A stretch of 64,000 nucleotides of DNA from Cytobacillus gottheilii (GCF_900166665.1 NZ_LT800494.1:2105144-2169143); one strand, 5' to 3'; shown: positions 18,997-26,913, numbered from the stretch's first letter. Translations and numbers: made by a program. The notes: generated by a model from the sequence alone, not told the origin.

Positions 18997-19209
18997 CAGG
19001 GCTGTTTTTTTTATGAATAAAAAAGAACCATCATGATGATCATCTAATGAATGGTTCTTGTGTTTTATACGGTATAAAGTTTCGTCTTTTGTTTTTGTTC
19101 TTCTCGTTCTCATATCTGCGGAAGCAAATGGACTGCGGCTTTCTTCAGGATTTCTTCTTCCTTCACGAATTAGCTTTTCTCGTTTCTTTTTAGCAGATGA
19201 TTTAGCCAT
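18970..19209 (-). CDS. Small basic protein, YqkK-like
   Basis: 79 residues. The N-terminal half (MAKSSAKKKREKLIREGRRN, then SPFASADMRTRRTKTK) is strongly basic and resembles the short Bacillus YqkK family of unknown function. The C-terminal third looks different: it is encoded across a hairpin (GAACCAT/ATGGTTC at about 19023-19060) that has a T-run on the minus strand, and then across the terminator of the convergent gene. The protein may therefore be longer than its relatives, or the mRNA may end before the stop. A ribosome-binding site (AGGAGTGA, minus strand) precedes the ATG. Confidence 0.6.
   Translation of the reverse strand: MAKSSAKKKREKLIREGRRNPEESRSPFASADMRTRRTKTKDETLYRIKHKNHSLDDHHDGSFLFIKKTALLGLFFLFR
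18984..19012 (+). terminator. Terminator of the hypothetical gene
   Basis: AACAGTCC / GGGCTGTT hairpin with a T-run of eight, overlapping the stop codon region. Confidence 0.75.
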
Positions 19210-19304
19210 TGCGTATCACTCCTTTAATTGGTTAGTCATATTTTACCATAAAATAGCGCTGTTTGCAGGGATTGATCATAAAAAAGGATTCACTAAATAA
19301 AAAT

Positions 19305-19340
19305 AAGGGTTTTTCCCTGCAGAGATAGGGAAGTTCCCCG
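19305..19340 (+). promoter_or_regulatory. Two GGG-N5-CCC dyads, candidate response-regulator sites
   Basis: AGGGTTTTTCCCT (GGG at 19307, CCC at 19315) and AGGGAAGTTCCCC (GGG at 19328, CCC at 19336). Centres are 21 bp apart, two helical turns, and lie about 44 and 65 bp before the expected start point. Staphylococcal NreC sites are described as similar GGG/CCC dyads. Assignment to the NreC-like regulator of this locus is inference. Confidence 0.5.
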
Positions 19341-19364
19341 ATATGGCATTCTTCTAATCTCCTA

Positions 19365-19370
19365 TACAAT
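19365..19370 (+). promoter_or_regulatory. -10 element of the nitrate reductase operon
   Basis: TACAAT with no good -35 at the expected position, which fits an activator-dependent promoter. It lies 49 bases before the first start codon. Confidence 0.5.
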
Positions 19371-19413
19371 GAAATCATAAAATATGTGAAGGTTGTAACA
19401 AGGAGGAGTAAAC

Positions 19414-20490
19414 ATGGAAACAGCCAAAACTGAGAAAGCTGTTACTTCAATTAATCAGGCATTTGCTTCAAGATTCGCGAAATCAATGTTTCTATCCGTT
19501 ATAGGGCTTGCAGTCCTATCATTTATCGGAACGAGAATGTTTACGCATGTCGATTTAAATTTATACGGTTATATGGTTGGAACGATCATATTTTTAGGGG
19601 GCTTCTTCTATCGCTTTATTGCTTGGGGAGAACGCCCGCCAACTAAAATTATCATTAAAAAGGGAATAAAGCTGCTTTTCAGAAAATCAACGCCTAAAAC
19701 ATCAGTAGAACAGCTGGCAACATATCGTTTTATTTGGAATAGGGGAATTTACCGATGGACACAGCACGTCATGATGGGCTGGGGAGTAATTTTGTCTTGT
19801 CTCGTAACTTTTCCGCTAGTGTTCGGCTGGATGTACTTCACGATGGATGAGAATGGGATGTACAACATCATCCTAATGGGCATTCAAATTTTGACAGTGC
19901 CAGCTGATGGATTGATCGCTAACTTTTCTTATAATGCTTTAAACATCTCAGCAACCATGGTAATTATAGGTGTTTGCATGGCGCTTTACCGTCGTCTAAA
20001 AAATATGCAGGCACGAGCAGAGCAAAAATTTCTATACGACTTTCTTCCATTATATATGCTGCTCTTTATCAGCATAACGGGATTAGCTCTTACATTCAGC
20101 AATGTATTCCTGCATGGATTTGGACATCCGGTTATGTCACTCATTCATCAATGGTCGGTCATTATTACATTAATATATCTGCCTTTTGGTAAGCTTGCAC
20201 ATATTCCATTTAGACCATTAAGTGTTTTTGCGAGGAACTATCGAGAGCATTATATGGAAGCTGCACCAAAGCAATGCAAGGTTTGCGGCAATGAGTTCGT
20301 TTCAACAGAACAATCAAATGACGTTATCAATGTTCTTCAGACAAATCAAATTCAATTTCAGACAGAGGATGGGCACCACCTTGCAGAGCTTTGTCTTCCA
20401 TGCAGAAGGAAATACCGGATGGCACAGTTTTCAGGGTTTCCTACTCATGAGGTAAAGGTTAAGGAGGCAAACCAAAATGCAAAGGGATAA
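19414..20490 (+). CDS. NarI/HdrE-like membrane cytochrome b subunit with C-terminal CxxC pairs
   Basis: A 358-residue membrane protein with roughly five to six transmembrane segments (about 22-42, 50-72, 117-142, 150-190, 205-230, 240-260). Histidines placed in or next to membrane segments (His118, His234, His238, His245) are candidate haem b ligands, as in the NarI gamma subunit and related HdrE/DsrM quinol-oxidising cytochromes. A soluble tail carries CKVC (288-291) and CLPC (327-330), a likely zinc or iron-sulfur site not present in NarI. It opens an operon with the molybdenum enzyme, so I infer it passes electrons from quinol to the enzyme. Start supported by AAGGAGGAG at 19400-19408. Haem binding is not proven. 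Confidence 0.6.
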   Translation: METAKTEKAVTSINQAFASRFAKSMFLSVIGLAVLSFIGTRMFTHVDLNLYGYMVGTIIFLGGFFYRFIAWGERPPTKIIIKKGIKLLFRKSTPKTSVEQLATYRFIWNRGIYRWTQHVMMGWGVILSCLVTFPLVFGWMYFTMDENGMYNIILMGIQILTVPADGLIANFSYNALNISATMVIIGVCMALYRRLKNMQARAEQKFLYDFLPLYMLLFISITGLALTFSNVFLHGFGHPVMSLIHQWSVIITLIYLPFGKLAHIPFRPLSVFARNYREHYMEAAPKQCKVCGNEFVSTEQSNDVINVLQTNQIQFQTEDGHHLAELCLPCRRKYRMAQFSGFPTHEVKVKEANQNAKG

Positions 20491-22642
20491 GTTTTTTAAA
20501 GAAATCGAAAATGTGAATCACCCGAATGAAAAATTAATTAAAACACATTGCAGTTATTGTGGAATGCAGTGCGGCATGAATCTGCGGGTTAATACATCTA
20601 CAAACAAAATCATTGGGGTTGAGCCGAGATATGACTGGCCGGTTACAGTAGGAAAAATGTGTCCAAAAGGGGTTACAGCTTACCAGCAGACGAATCATGA
20701 TGATCGCCTATTAAAACCTCTGATTCGTGACGATGCATCATTAAAAGGTACAACAAAAGGTTTTAGGGAAGCAAGCTGGGATGAGGCATACGACCTGATC
20801 GCTAAAAAATTTACAGAGCTTCAAGAGAATTACGGGAAAGACAGTTTATCCGTTTTTAGCGGAGTATCAATGACAAATGAAAAATGTTATCTGACAGGGA
20901 AATTTGCACGTGTTGCACTAGGAACAAAATATATCGATTATAATGGCCGTTTCTGTATGTCAAGTGCTGCCGGCGGTTTCCTAAGATCACTGGGGGTTGA
21001 CCGCGGATCTACCTTGCCTTGGACAGATATTCATGAAACAGATTGCTTATTCATCGCTGGCAGTAATACAGCAGAATGTCATCCGACCTCTATCTTCCGC
21101 TTATGGAATGTACAGGAGCGAGGCGGTTATATCATTGTTGTGGACCCAAGGGAAACACCTATTGCCAGAAGAGCAGATGTACACTTAGACATCCGACCTG
21201 GTACAGATTTAGCCTTAGCAAATGGAATATTACACTTATTAATTGAAAATGGATATACTGATGAACAATTTGTGAACAATCACACAAATGGTTTTGAAGA
21301 AACAAGAGAGCTTGTTAAAGAATTTACTCCGGAATATACAAGTGAAATTACAGGTGTTGATCCGGAAAAAATTATTAGAGCAGCTGAAATCTACGGTAAA
21401 GCTCCTAACGCGGTAGTGATGTTTGCAAGAGGAATTGAACAGCAGCATAAAGGTGTTGACAATGTATCCGCATATACAAACATGGCACTTGTAACAGGGA
21501 AGATCGGCAGACCTAAATCAGGTGTAGCAACATTTACTGGACAGGGAAATGGACAGGGTGGCCGTGAGCATGGTCAAAAATCAGACCTGCTGCCGGGTTA
21601 CCGTAAAATCACAAATCCAGAACATGTTAGAGAAGTTTGCCAATTCTGGGGAATCACAGAAGATGAAATGCCAAAGGCTGGTGTTTCTGCATACGAACTC
21701 TTTGAATTGATGGCTAAAAAGGAAATCCGCGGCTTATATCTGCTGTGTTCCAATCCAGCTGTATCCGCTCCTAATTTAAACTTTGTCAGAGAAACACTGA
21801 AAAATTTAGATTTCATGGTATGTGCAGATTTCTACCTATCCGAATCAGCTGAATTTGCTGATGTAGTCTTGCCATCAGTGACATGGTCAGAAGATGAAGG
21901 CACAACAACCAACCTGGAAGGACGAATCATCAAAATTAATAAAGCACAAGAACCTGTTGGAGAATCAAAGCCAGATTGGCAAATGCAGGTTGAGCTGGCA
22001 GAACGTCTAGGAAGAGGTAAGTACTTCTCCCATCTGAAAACGGCCAGAGATGTTGCGGATGAATTCAGAGCAGCTTCAAAAGGCGGCTATGCCGACTACT
22101 ACGGAGCAACCTGGGAAAAAATCGAAAAACAAGATGGAGTCTTCTGGCCATGTAAAGATGAAGACGATGAAGGAACTCCACATATGTTCCTTGATAAGAA
22201 ATTCTATCATGCAGACGGAAAAGCTAAGATTTGTGCATTGCCATATCGCAAGTCAGCTGAAGAGCCAGATGAAACCTATCCATTGCGAATGACCAATGGC
22301 AGGGTAGTCTACCACTATCTATCTGGTAATCAAACGAGAAGAATTCCGTTTCTGCGTGACATGTGCCCGGAACCTTTTATAGAGGTTCATCCGCAAACAG
22401 CAGAAAAATATAAGATCTCCCATGAAGAAGAGGTACGTCTTTACACAAGAAGAGGAGAAGCTTTTTACAAGGTTAAGATAACGGAGGCAATTCGTCCTGA
22501 TACGGTCTTTGTGCCTTACCATTTCGGCCATGAAAAATCTATCAATCTGCTAACGATTGCTGCACTGGATCCTATGAGCAGAATGCCTGAATTTAAAGTT
22601 TGTGCAGCCCAAATCGAAAAGCTTGATCGAGAGAAGGTGTAA
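20477..22642 (+). CDS. Molybdopterin nitrate reductase catalytic subunit, NasC-like
   Basis: A 721-residue Mo-bis-MGD oxidoreductase. The N-terminal [4Fe-4S] site is CSYCGMQC ... C (Cys25, 28, 32, 62). The probable molybdenum ligand is Cys160 in YNGRFCMSSAAGG, as in Nap/Nas enzymes and unlike the aspartate of NarG. Long segments (KYIDYNGR, GQGNGQGGREHGQK, LLCSNPAVSAPN, TVFVPYHFGHE) match my recollection of B. subtilis NasC, the assimilatory nitrate reductase subunit. No Tat signal is present, so it is cytoplasmic. It overlaps the membrane subunit gene by 14 bases and is followed by ferredoxin and Rieske genes rather than a NasB-type diaphorase, which suggests a respiratory or quinol-linked role. 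Formate dehydrogenase is the main alternative, made less likely by NarK next door. Confidence 0.8.
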   Translation: MQRDKFFKEIENVNHPNEKLIKTHCSYCGMQCGMNLRVNTSTNKIIGVEPRYDWPVTVGKMCPKGVTAYQQTNHDDRLLKPLIRDDASLKGTTKGFREASWDEAYDLIAKKFTELQENYGKDSLSVFSGVSMTNEKCYLTGKFARVALGTKYIDYNGRFCMSSAAGGFLRSLGVDRGSTLPWTDIHETDCLFIAGSNTAECHPTSIFRLWNVQERGGYIIVVDPRETPIARRADVHLDIRPGTDLALANGILHLLIENGYTDEQFVNNHTNGFEETRELVKEFTPEYTSEITGVDPEKIIRAAEIYGKAPNAVVMFARGIEQQHKGVDNVSAYTNMALVTGKIGRPKSGVATFTGQGNGQGGREHGQKSDLLPGYRKITNPEHVREVCQFWGITEDEMPKAGVSAYELFELMAKKEIRGLYLLCSNPAVSAPNLNFVRETLKNLDFMVCADFYLSESAEFADVVLPSVTWSEDEGTTTNLEGRIIKINKAQEPVGESKPDWQMQVELAERLGRGKYFSHLKTARDVADEFRAASKGGYADYYGATWEKIEKQDGVFWPCKDEDDEGTPHMFLDKKFYHADGKAKICALPYRKSAEEPDETYPLRMTNGRVVYHYLSGNQTRRIPFLRDMCPEPFIEVHPQTAEKYKISHEEEVRLYTRRGEAFYKVKITEAIRPDTVFVPYHFGHEKSINLLTIAALDPMSRMPEFKVCAAQIEKLDREKV

Positions 22643-22647
22643 CAGCA

Positions 22648-23208
22648 ATGAAAAAGAGACTTTATATAGAGCTTGAAAATTGTATAGGCTGTAGATCTTG
22701 TTTAGCAGCCTGTACACAGTGCGGAGGTCATGAAGAAAGAAACAGAAACTACGTTTATGATGTGAATCCGCTGGTGAGCAGACAGACGATGCCCTTAATG
22801 TGTCTGCATTGTGTGAATCCTGCTTGTGCCCGCAGCTGTCCGGCACAAGCCATTCAAATTCACGAAACAGGAGCGGTGCTTTCAGCGCTGGTTGAAAAAT
22901 GCATCGGCTGTCAAAACTGTACGATTGCCTGTCCATATGGTATTCCAAAATTTGACGAAGAGCAAAACCTGATGTACAAATGTGATCTTTGTATCGACCG
23001 TACGAAAGATGGAATACCGCCAATGTGTGCGAGCGTCTGTCCTTCTAACACACTGCAATGGCTAACTGAAGAAGAAATCGAGCAAAAACAAAAGCAATAC
23101 AACATGTCTAACGGAAAATGGGTAACAAGTCAGCCATATTTAGAAGGCGAAACAAATGTAAAAGTAAATCTTCCTGGTATTCTCCAGGGCATTACAAAGC
23201 TTTATTAG
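22648..23208 (+). CDS. Four-cluster 4Fe-4S ferredoxin electron-transfer subunit
   Basis: A 186-residue protein with four cysteine groups of the NrfC/DmsB/HycB type: CIGCRSCLAAC near residue 14, CLHCVNPACARSCP near 51, CIGCQNCTIACP near 86, and CDLC ... CASVCP near 112-132. It therefore should hold four [4Fe-4S] clusters and wire electrons from a membrane subunit to the catalytic subunit. No signal peptide is present, which agrees with a cytoplasmic enzyme. The ATG follows GAAGGTG and lies 5 bases after the catalytic gene. In NarGHI the equivalent NarH is much larger, so this is a different architecture. Confidence 0.88.
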   Translation: MKKRLYIELENCIGCRSCLAACTQCGGHEERNRNYVYDVNPLVSRQTMPLMCLHCVNPACARSCPAQAIQIHETGAVLSALVEKCIGCQNCTIACPYGIPKFDEEQNLMYKCDLCIDRTKDGIPPMCASVCPSNTLQWLTEEEIEQKQKQYNMSNGKWVTSQPYLEGETNVKVNLPGILQGITKLY

Positions 23209-23221
23209 GAGGTGGACGGTA

Positions 23222-23746
23222 ATGAAAGAACGTAATAATAAGATTCCTTTTCCAGAAGATAACTATACTCATAACATTCATCGAGAAAATGAGAGAAAGC
23301 TGGATCGCCGCGGGTTTATGAAAACCCTAGTAGGTGCAGCAGGAGTATTTGCTGTATCTTCCCTGCCATGGGGAGCAGTTGCAGCAAAAGAGCTGATGGG
23401 ATTAGGTGAAAAAGAGTATCCTCATAAAAAAATTGCGGACCTTGAAAACCTGCCTATAGGTGATGCTGTAGAGTTTAAATTTCCAGGGGAACATGATGAC
23501 GCTATTTTAATCAGACTTGGAGAAGAGAAATTTGTTGCTTATCAAAATGCATGTACACATTTACGATGTCCAGTATTTTGGGTGAAAGAGCAGGGAGAAA
23601 TGGTTTGTCCTTGTCATCATGGCAAATTTGATGTGGAAACAGGTGCACCGACAGCAGGCCCGCCTAGACGTCCGCTTCCTGAAATTCAAGTAGAAGTAAA
23701 TCAAGGTGCTGTATACGCAGTAAGGGTGAAGAGATATGAAGCGTAG
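23222..23746 (+). CDS. Rieske 2Fe-2S protein with Tat signal anchor
   Basis: A 174-residue Rieske protein. A twin-arginine motif (DRRGFMK, Arg29-Arg30) precedes a hydrophobic stretch (about 36-55), as in exported, membrane-anchored Rieske proteins such as QcrA. The cluster-binding boxes are CTHLRC (Cys111, His113, Cys116) and CPCHHG (Cys129, Cys131, His132), the form with the extra disulfide cysteines found in bc-complex Rieske proteins. GGAGGTGG precedes the ATG. It sits inside the nitrate reductase operon. A Rieske subunit on the outer membrane face next to a cytoplasmic reductase implies electron transfer from quinol at the outer side; this is inference. Confidence 0.88.
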   Translation: MKERNNKIPFPEDNYTHNIHRENERKLDRRGFMKTLVGAAGVFAVSSLPWGAVAAKELMGLGEKEYPHKKIADLENLPIGDAVEFKFPGEHDDAILIRLGEEKFVAYQNACTHLRCPVFWVKEQGEMVCPCHHGKFDVETGAPTAGPPRRPLPEIQVEVNQGAVYAVRVKRYEA

Positions 23747-23921
23747 TTATATCGGTGTCCTTCTCCTCAGTGCTGTTTTATTTCTGAACATCATCTTCAC
23801 ACAATATATGGTGCATCAATATTTCTATGAAAATTATGTAAACACATTGATCTTTTGCGGCTTAAATATCGTCATGTTCCCAATAGCTTTCCTTCTCTAT
23901 AAAAAAACAAAAAAGGCGTGA
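23736..23921 (+). CDS. Small two-segment membrane protein in nitrate reductase operon
   Basis: A 61-residue, very hydrophobic protein with two probable transmembrane helices (about 6-24 and 36-55) and a KKTKK tail. I do not recognise it. Its ATG overlaps the Rieske gene by 11 bases and its stop is 5 bases before the next start, with AGGGTGAAG as ribosome-binding site, so it is part of the operon. It could be an assembly or stabilising subunit of the membrane complex. Confidence 0.7.
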   Translation: MKRSYIGVLLLSAVLFLNIIFTQYMVHQYFYENYVNTLIFCGLNIVMFPIAFLLYKKTKKA

Positions 23922-23926
23922 GTGCT

Positions 23927-24238
23927 ATGAATAGTGAAACATATATCGATTTTTGTTTTATAAGAGAAGGCAGTGGAAGGTTCAAAGAGGAAATTGATCA
24001 GCTGCTACGAGAACTGTTCGCTAAAATTCGGCTGAACTGGTACTTAGACGTAAAACAAAAAGATGGCCTTGAGATCGTCGTTGCGGAAATTAAAGGGATG
24101 AGCAAATGGCAGTCCGAAGATGAGCTGGTACAGTTCATAGAGACAAATGCAAAAGAAGACTTCTGGACGTATCTGCAAGGATATAAAGCTTTTATCTATC
24201 CTCAAAGTAAGGGAGGGAAAAGCTGTGGAGTCCGATAA
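23927..24238 (+). CDS. Unknown soluble protein in nitrate reductase operon (1)
   Basis: A 103-residue protein, mixed charge, no signal peptide or membrane segment, with aromatic-rich patches (KIRLNWYLDV, DFWTYLQGYKAFIYP). I do not recognise a family. The ATG at 23927 is chosen over the GTG at 23918 because the latter lacks space for its ribosome-binding site. It overlaps the next gene by 14 bases. By position it may take the place of the maturation chaperone (NarJ/NapD type) that molybdenum reductases need, but no known chaperone motif is visible. Confidence 0.65.
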   Translation: MNSETYIDFCFIREGSGRFKEEIDQLLRELFAKIRLNWYLDVKQKDGLEIVVAEIKGMSKWQSEDELVQFIETNAKEDFWTYLQGYKAFIYPQSKGGKSCGVR

Positions 24239-24506
24239 AAAGAATAGCTTAAGCATGTTCATACATGAAGATGTAGAAATAGCCATTATCGATACAGATG
24301 GAGAGGATCAGGCACCCCTCTTAACAAAAAGAATTGAACGGATAGAAAATTGTCCTGATCACACTCATTTTAGAATGTATGTAAACCACCTTCAGTTTTT
24401 GGCCATTCCCATGGAAGCACGATTTGAATGGAAGAATGATCGACTGATCGCTACTGATGAAAACAGTCAGCTGCAATACTGCATTCGAAAAATAACGAAT
24501 AACTGA
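24225..24506 (+). CDS. Unknown soluble protein in nitrate reductase operon (2)
   Basis: A 93-residue protein read from GTG at 24225, which has a strong GGGAGGG site at 24210-24216. It is predicted mainly beta-strand (VEIAIIDTDGED, FRMYVNHLQFLAIP, ARFEWKNDRLIATDE). No membrane segment, signal or metal motif is visible and I do not recognise it. It ends the tightly packed run; the next gene, narK, begins after a 210-base gap, so it may be the last gene of the reductase operon. Confidence 0.65.
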   Translation: MESDKKNSLSMFIHEDVEIAIIDTDGEDQAPLLTKRIERIENCPDHTHFRMYVNHLQFLAIPMEARFEWKNDRLIATDENSQLQYCIRKITNN

Positions 24507-24716
24507 GTGATCGGAAATCTCGCTGCTGGCAACTGATTAAAGTAAGTAAAGCCAATAAGCGTAAAAGGGTATCTGTACATGCTTTAATGATGACTTTTTA
24601 ATAGAAGGCAATTTTAAAACTGTGACAGATCGTTTTTAAAGAATTGAATCCGTAATCTTTAACACACAGCAATGCCGAGTCTAATGAAAAGTATTGTAAC
24701 AGGAAGGTGAAAAGAA

Positions 24717-26027
24717 ATGAAAACGAAAAGAATAAACGACTGGATGCCTGAAAATGAACAGTTTTGGCAAACACAAGGAAAAAAACATGCTAAGCGAAAC
24801 TTATGGATTTCAGTTCCTTCTTTAATGATGGCTTTTATTGTATGGCAAATTTGGTCTGTTGTCGCTGTACAATTAAATGAAATAGGCTTCTCATTTACAG
24901 ATGAGCAATTATTTACTTTAGCAGCAGTACCAGGACTTGTAGGAGCAACATTACGATTCTTTTACACATTTGCTGTGGGAACATTTGGCGGAAGAAACTG
25001 GACCATTATCTCTACAGCAGTCTTAGCTATTCCAGCGATCGGTATTGGTATGGCGGTTCAAAATCCTGAAACTCCATATTCAGTGATGCTATTACTGGCT
25101 GCATTATGCGGGCTTGGCGGAGGAAATTTCTCCTCTTCATCAGCAAATATAAGCTTTTTCTATCCTAAAAAGGAAAAAGGTACTGCCTTAGGAATCAATG
25201 GCGGTTTAGGAAACATGGGTGTATCAGTTGTTCAATTTGCTACACCGCTTGTGATCGCCAGTGGAGCATTTGCATTCTTCGGAGATAGCCAAACCTTAGC
25301 AAGCGGTGAAAAGGTATGGCTGCAAAATGCAGCATTTATCTGGGTCATTCCGATTGCAATTTTAACCATTGCTGCTTATTTTGGAATGGATAATCTACCG
25401 AATACGAAACAATCTGTTGGAGATCAATTTGTTGTATTAAAACGGAAGCATACTTGGATTATGACCATTCTTTATGTTGCAACTTTCGGTTCATTTATTG
25501 GGTATTCTGCTGCATTCCCATTATTATTAAAATCACAATTCCCCGAACACATGGGCTTGGCATTCCTTGGTGCATTTTTAGCTGCAGCTGCACGTCCGGT
25601 TGGGGGCTGGCTGTCAGATAAATTTGGAGGAGCATCCGTTACAGCATGGGTATTCGTTGTCATGAGTGCTGGTGCAGGCGGAGTGATCTACTTTACTAAA
25701 CAAGCTTCGTTTGCTGGGTTTTTAACAGCTTTTCTAATATTGTTTATCGCTGCTGGAATTGGTTCTGGTTCAACCTTCCAGATGATACCTGGCATCTTCC
25801 CTGTGAAAGAAGCTGCTCCGGTATTAGGTATAACAGCTGCTTTTGCGGCATACGGCTCTTATTTTATCCCGCAATTATTCGGCTGGTCCACTAAGTCAAC
25901 TGGAACACCTGTCAATGCATTATATATTTTCATAGTGATATATGTCATATCATTTTTACTGAATTTCTTCTATTATCAGCGTAAAGCTAAGTTGAATACA
26001 ACCTATCCTTTAAAGAAAGCTAACTAG
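24717..26027 (+). CDS. narK: Nitrate/nitrite transporter, NarK type (MFS)
   Basis: A 436-residue major-facilitator protein with about twelve membrane segments. The nitrate signature is visible twice: GLGGGNFSSSSANISFFYP followed by GTALGINGGLGNMG in TM5, and the later IGSGSTFQMIPGIFP segment. An arginine in GATLRFFYTF is at the position expected to contact nitrate. It would import nitrate, exchange it for nitrite, or both. The ATG follows GGAAGGTGA. It lies between the reductase genes and the Nre-like regulators, in line with respiratory or ammonifying nitrate use. A complete FNR-type dyad was not found in the 210 bases upstream. Confidence 0.9.
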   Translation: MKTKRINDWMPENEQFWQTQGKKHAKRNLWISVPSLMMAFIVWQIWSVVAVQLNEIGFSFTDEQLFTLAAVPGLVGATLRFFYTFAVGTFGGRNWTIISTAVLAIPAIGIGMAVQNPETPYSVMLLLAALCGLGGGNFSSSSANISFFYPKKEKGTALGINGGLGNMGVSVVQFATPLVIASGAFAFFGDSQTLASGEKVWLQNAAFIWVIPIAILTIAAYFGMDNLPNTKQSVGDQFVVLKRKHTWIMTILYVATFGSFIGYSAAFPLLLKSQFPEHMGLAFLGAFLAAAARPVGGWLSDKFGGASVTAWVFVVMSAGAGGVIYFTKQASFAGFLTAFLILFIAAGIGSGSTFQMIPGIFPVKEAAPVLGITAAFAAYGSYFIPQLFGWSTKSTGTPVNALYIFIVIYVISFLLNFFYYQRKAKLNTTYPLKKAN

Positions 26028-26043
26028 ATTTATAACCTGAATT

Positions 26044-26073
26044 GGCCTGCCTCGCACTTTCTGCGGGCAGGCC
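26044..26073 (+). terminator. Hairpin after narK
   Basis: GGCCTGCC / GGCAGGCC stem starting 17 bases after the stop. The following T-run is weak, so termination strength is uncertain. Confidence 0.6.
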
Positions 26074-26140
26074 TTATGTCCATTTTAGCTGGACTTTAAG
26101 GACTGACTTGGTGACGCTGCTTGATCTTTGTATTATTGAG

Positions 26141-26165
26141 TTTGCCAGCCGGCAAATTTTATTTT
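26141..26165 (+). terminator. Second hairpin before the regulatory genes
   Basis: TTTGCC-AGCC-GGCAAA followed by TTTTATTTT, a compact terminator-like hairpin 60 bases before the first kinase gene. Confidence 0.5.
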
Positions 26166-26227
26166 CTATGATAACCCTATAAACATACTGGTTAAATATT
26201 TTATACTTATTGAAGGGAGTGTATTAA

Positions 26228-26866
26228 TTGGAAAAGGAGCATGTTATCAGTCATTATATTATTGCTTCACAAGAAGACGAAATTAAAAGGATATCAATTG
26301 AATTACACGAAGGTGTGGGGCAGACACTATATAGTGTGTTGACAGGGCTGGACTACTTAGAAGGCAATATGCAGGAACCTGGAATGAAAAGTTATTCTGC
26401 AGAAATACGTGAGCAGTTAAGCAAAACGATACAGGAAATTCGGCTGTTATCTCTGGAATTACATCCCCCTGCACTGACCTCTTCAGGTATTACAGCAGCT
26501 CTTAAAAGTTATCTGAAACTATATACTTCAACCTATGGAGTTATTACAAAATTATCATCTGCGGGCGATGAACGAATATTACTTGAAAAACAAAACATTA
26601 TGTTATACCGTGTTTGTCAAGAAGCATTAGGAAACATTGCCAAATATGCCGACTCAAGTCTAGTTCATATAGAATTAAATTGGGAAGCTGAAAATTTAAT
26701 GATCGAAATAAAAGATTTCGGCAGGGGCTTTGATATTCATACAGGTTTAGCCAAAAGGTCAGGATTAGCAGCCATGTGTGAAAGAATGGAGTTAATTGGA
26801 GGAACGTGTTTAATATCATCAGCTGATGGAGATGGAACCTGTGTAAAGCTTTCATTACCATACTAG
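26228..26866 (+). CDS. Sensor-less histidine kinase of the NreB/DegS (HisKA_3) type
   Basis: A 212-residue kinase with almost no sensor region. The phosphoacceptor box IELHEGVGQTL (His27) is followed by the HisKA_3 dimerisation helices (RLLSLELHPPAL) and an ATPase domain (CQEALGNIAKYA N-box, DFGRGFD, GLAAMCERMELIGG). It lacks PAS, GAF and membrane segments, so any signal must come from another protein. The TTG start at 26228 follows AAGGGAGTG. It precedes the response-regulator gene by 47 bases. A second, PAS-containing kinase of the same family lies downstream, so this may be a truncated paralogue or a dedicated partner of the GAF protein. Confidence 0.8.
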   Translation: MEKEHVISHYIIASQEDEIKRISIELHEGVGQTLYSVLTGLDYLEGNMQEPGMKSYSAEIREQLSKTIQEIRLLSLELHPPALTSSGITAALKSYLKLYTSTYGVITKLSSAGDERILLEKQNIMLYRVCQEALGNIAKYADSSLVHIELNWEAENLMIEIKDFGRGFDIHTGLAKRSGLAAMCERMELIGGTCLISSADGDGTCVKLSLPY

Positions 26867-26913
26867 ATAGAGATAGCATGTAAAACGGGGAAATGGACAA
26901 AGGGGGAAAAGTA

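Noticed and set aside
24507-24716. FNR box before narK
   Set aside because: Only a TGTGA half-site (near 24620) is present; the TCACA partner is missing.
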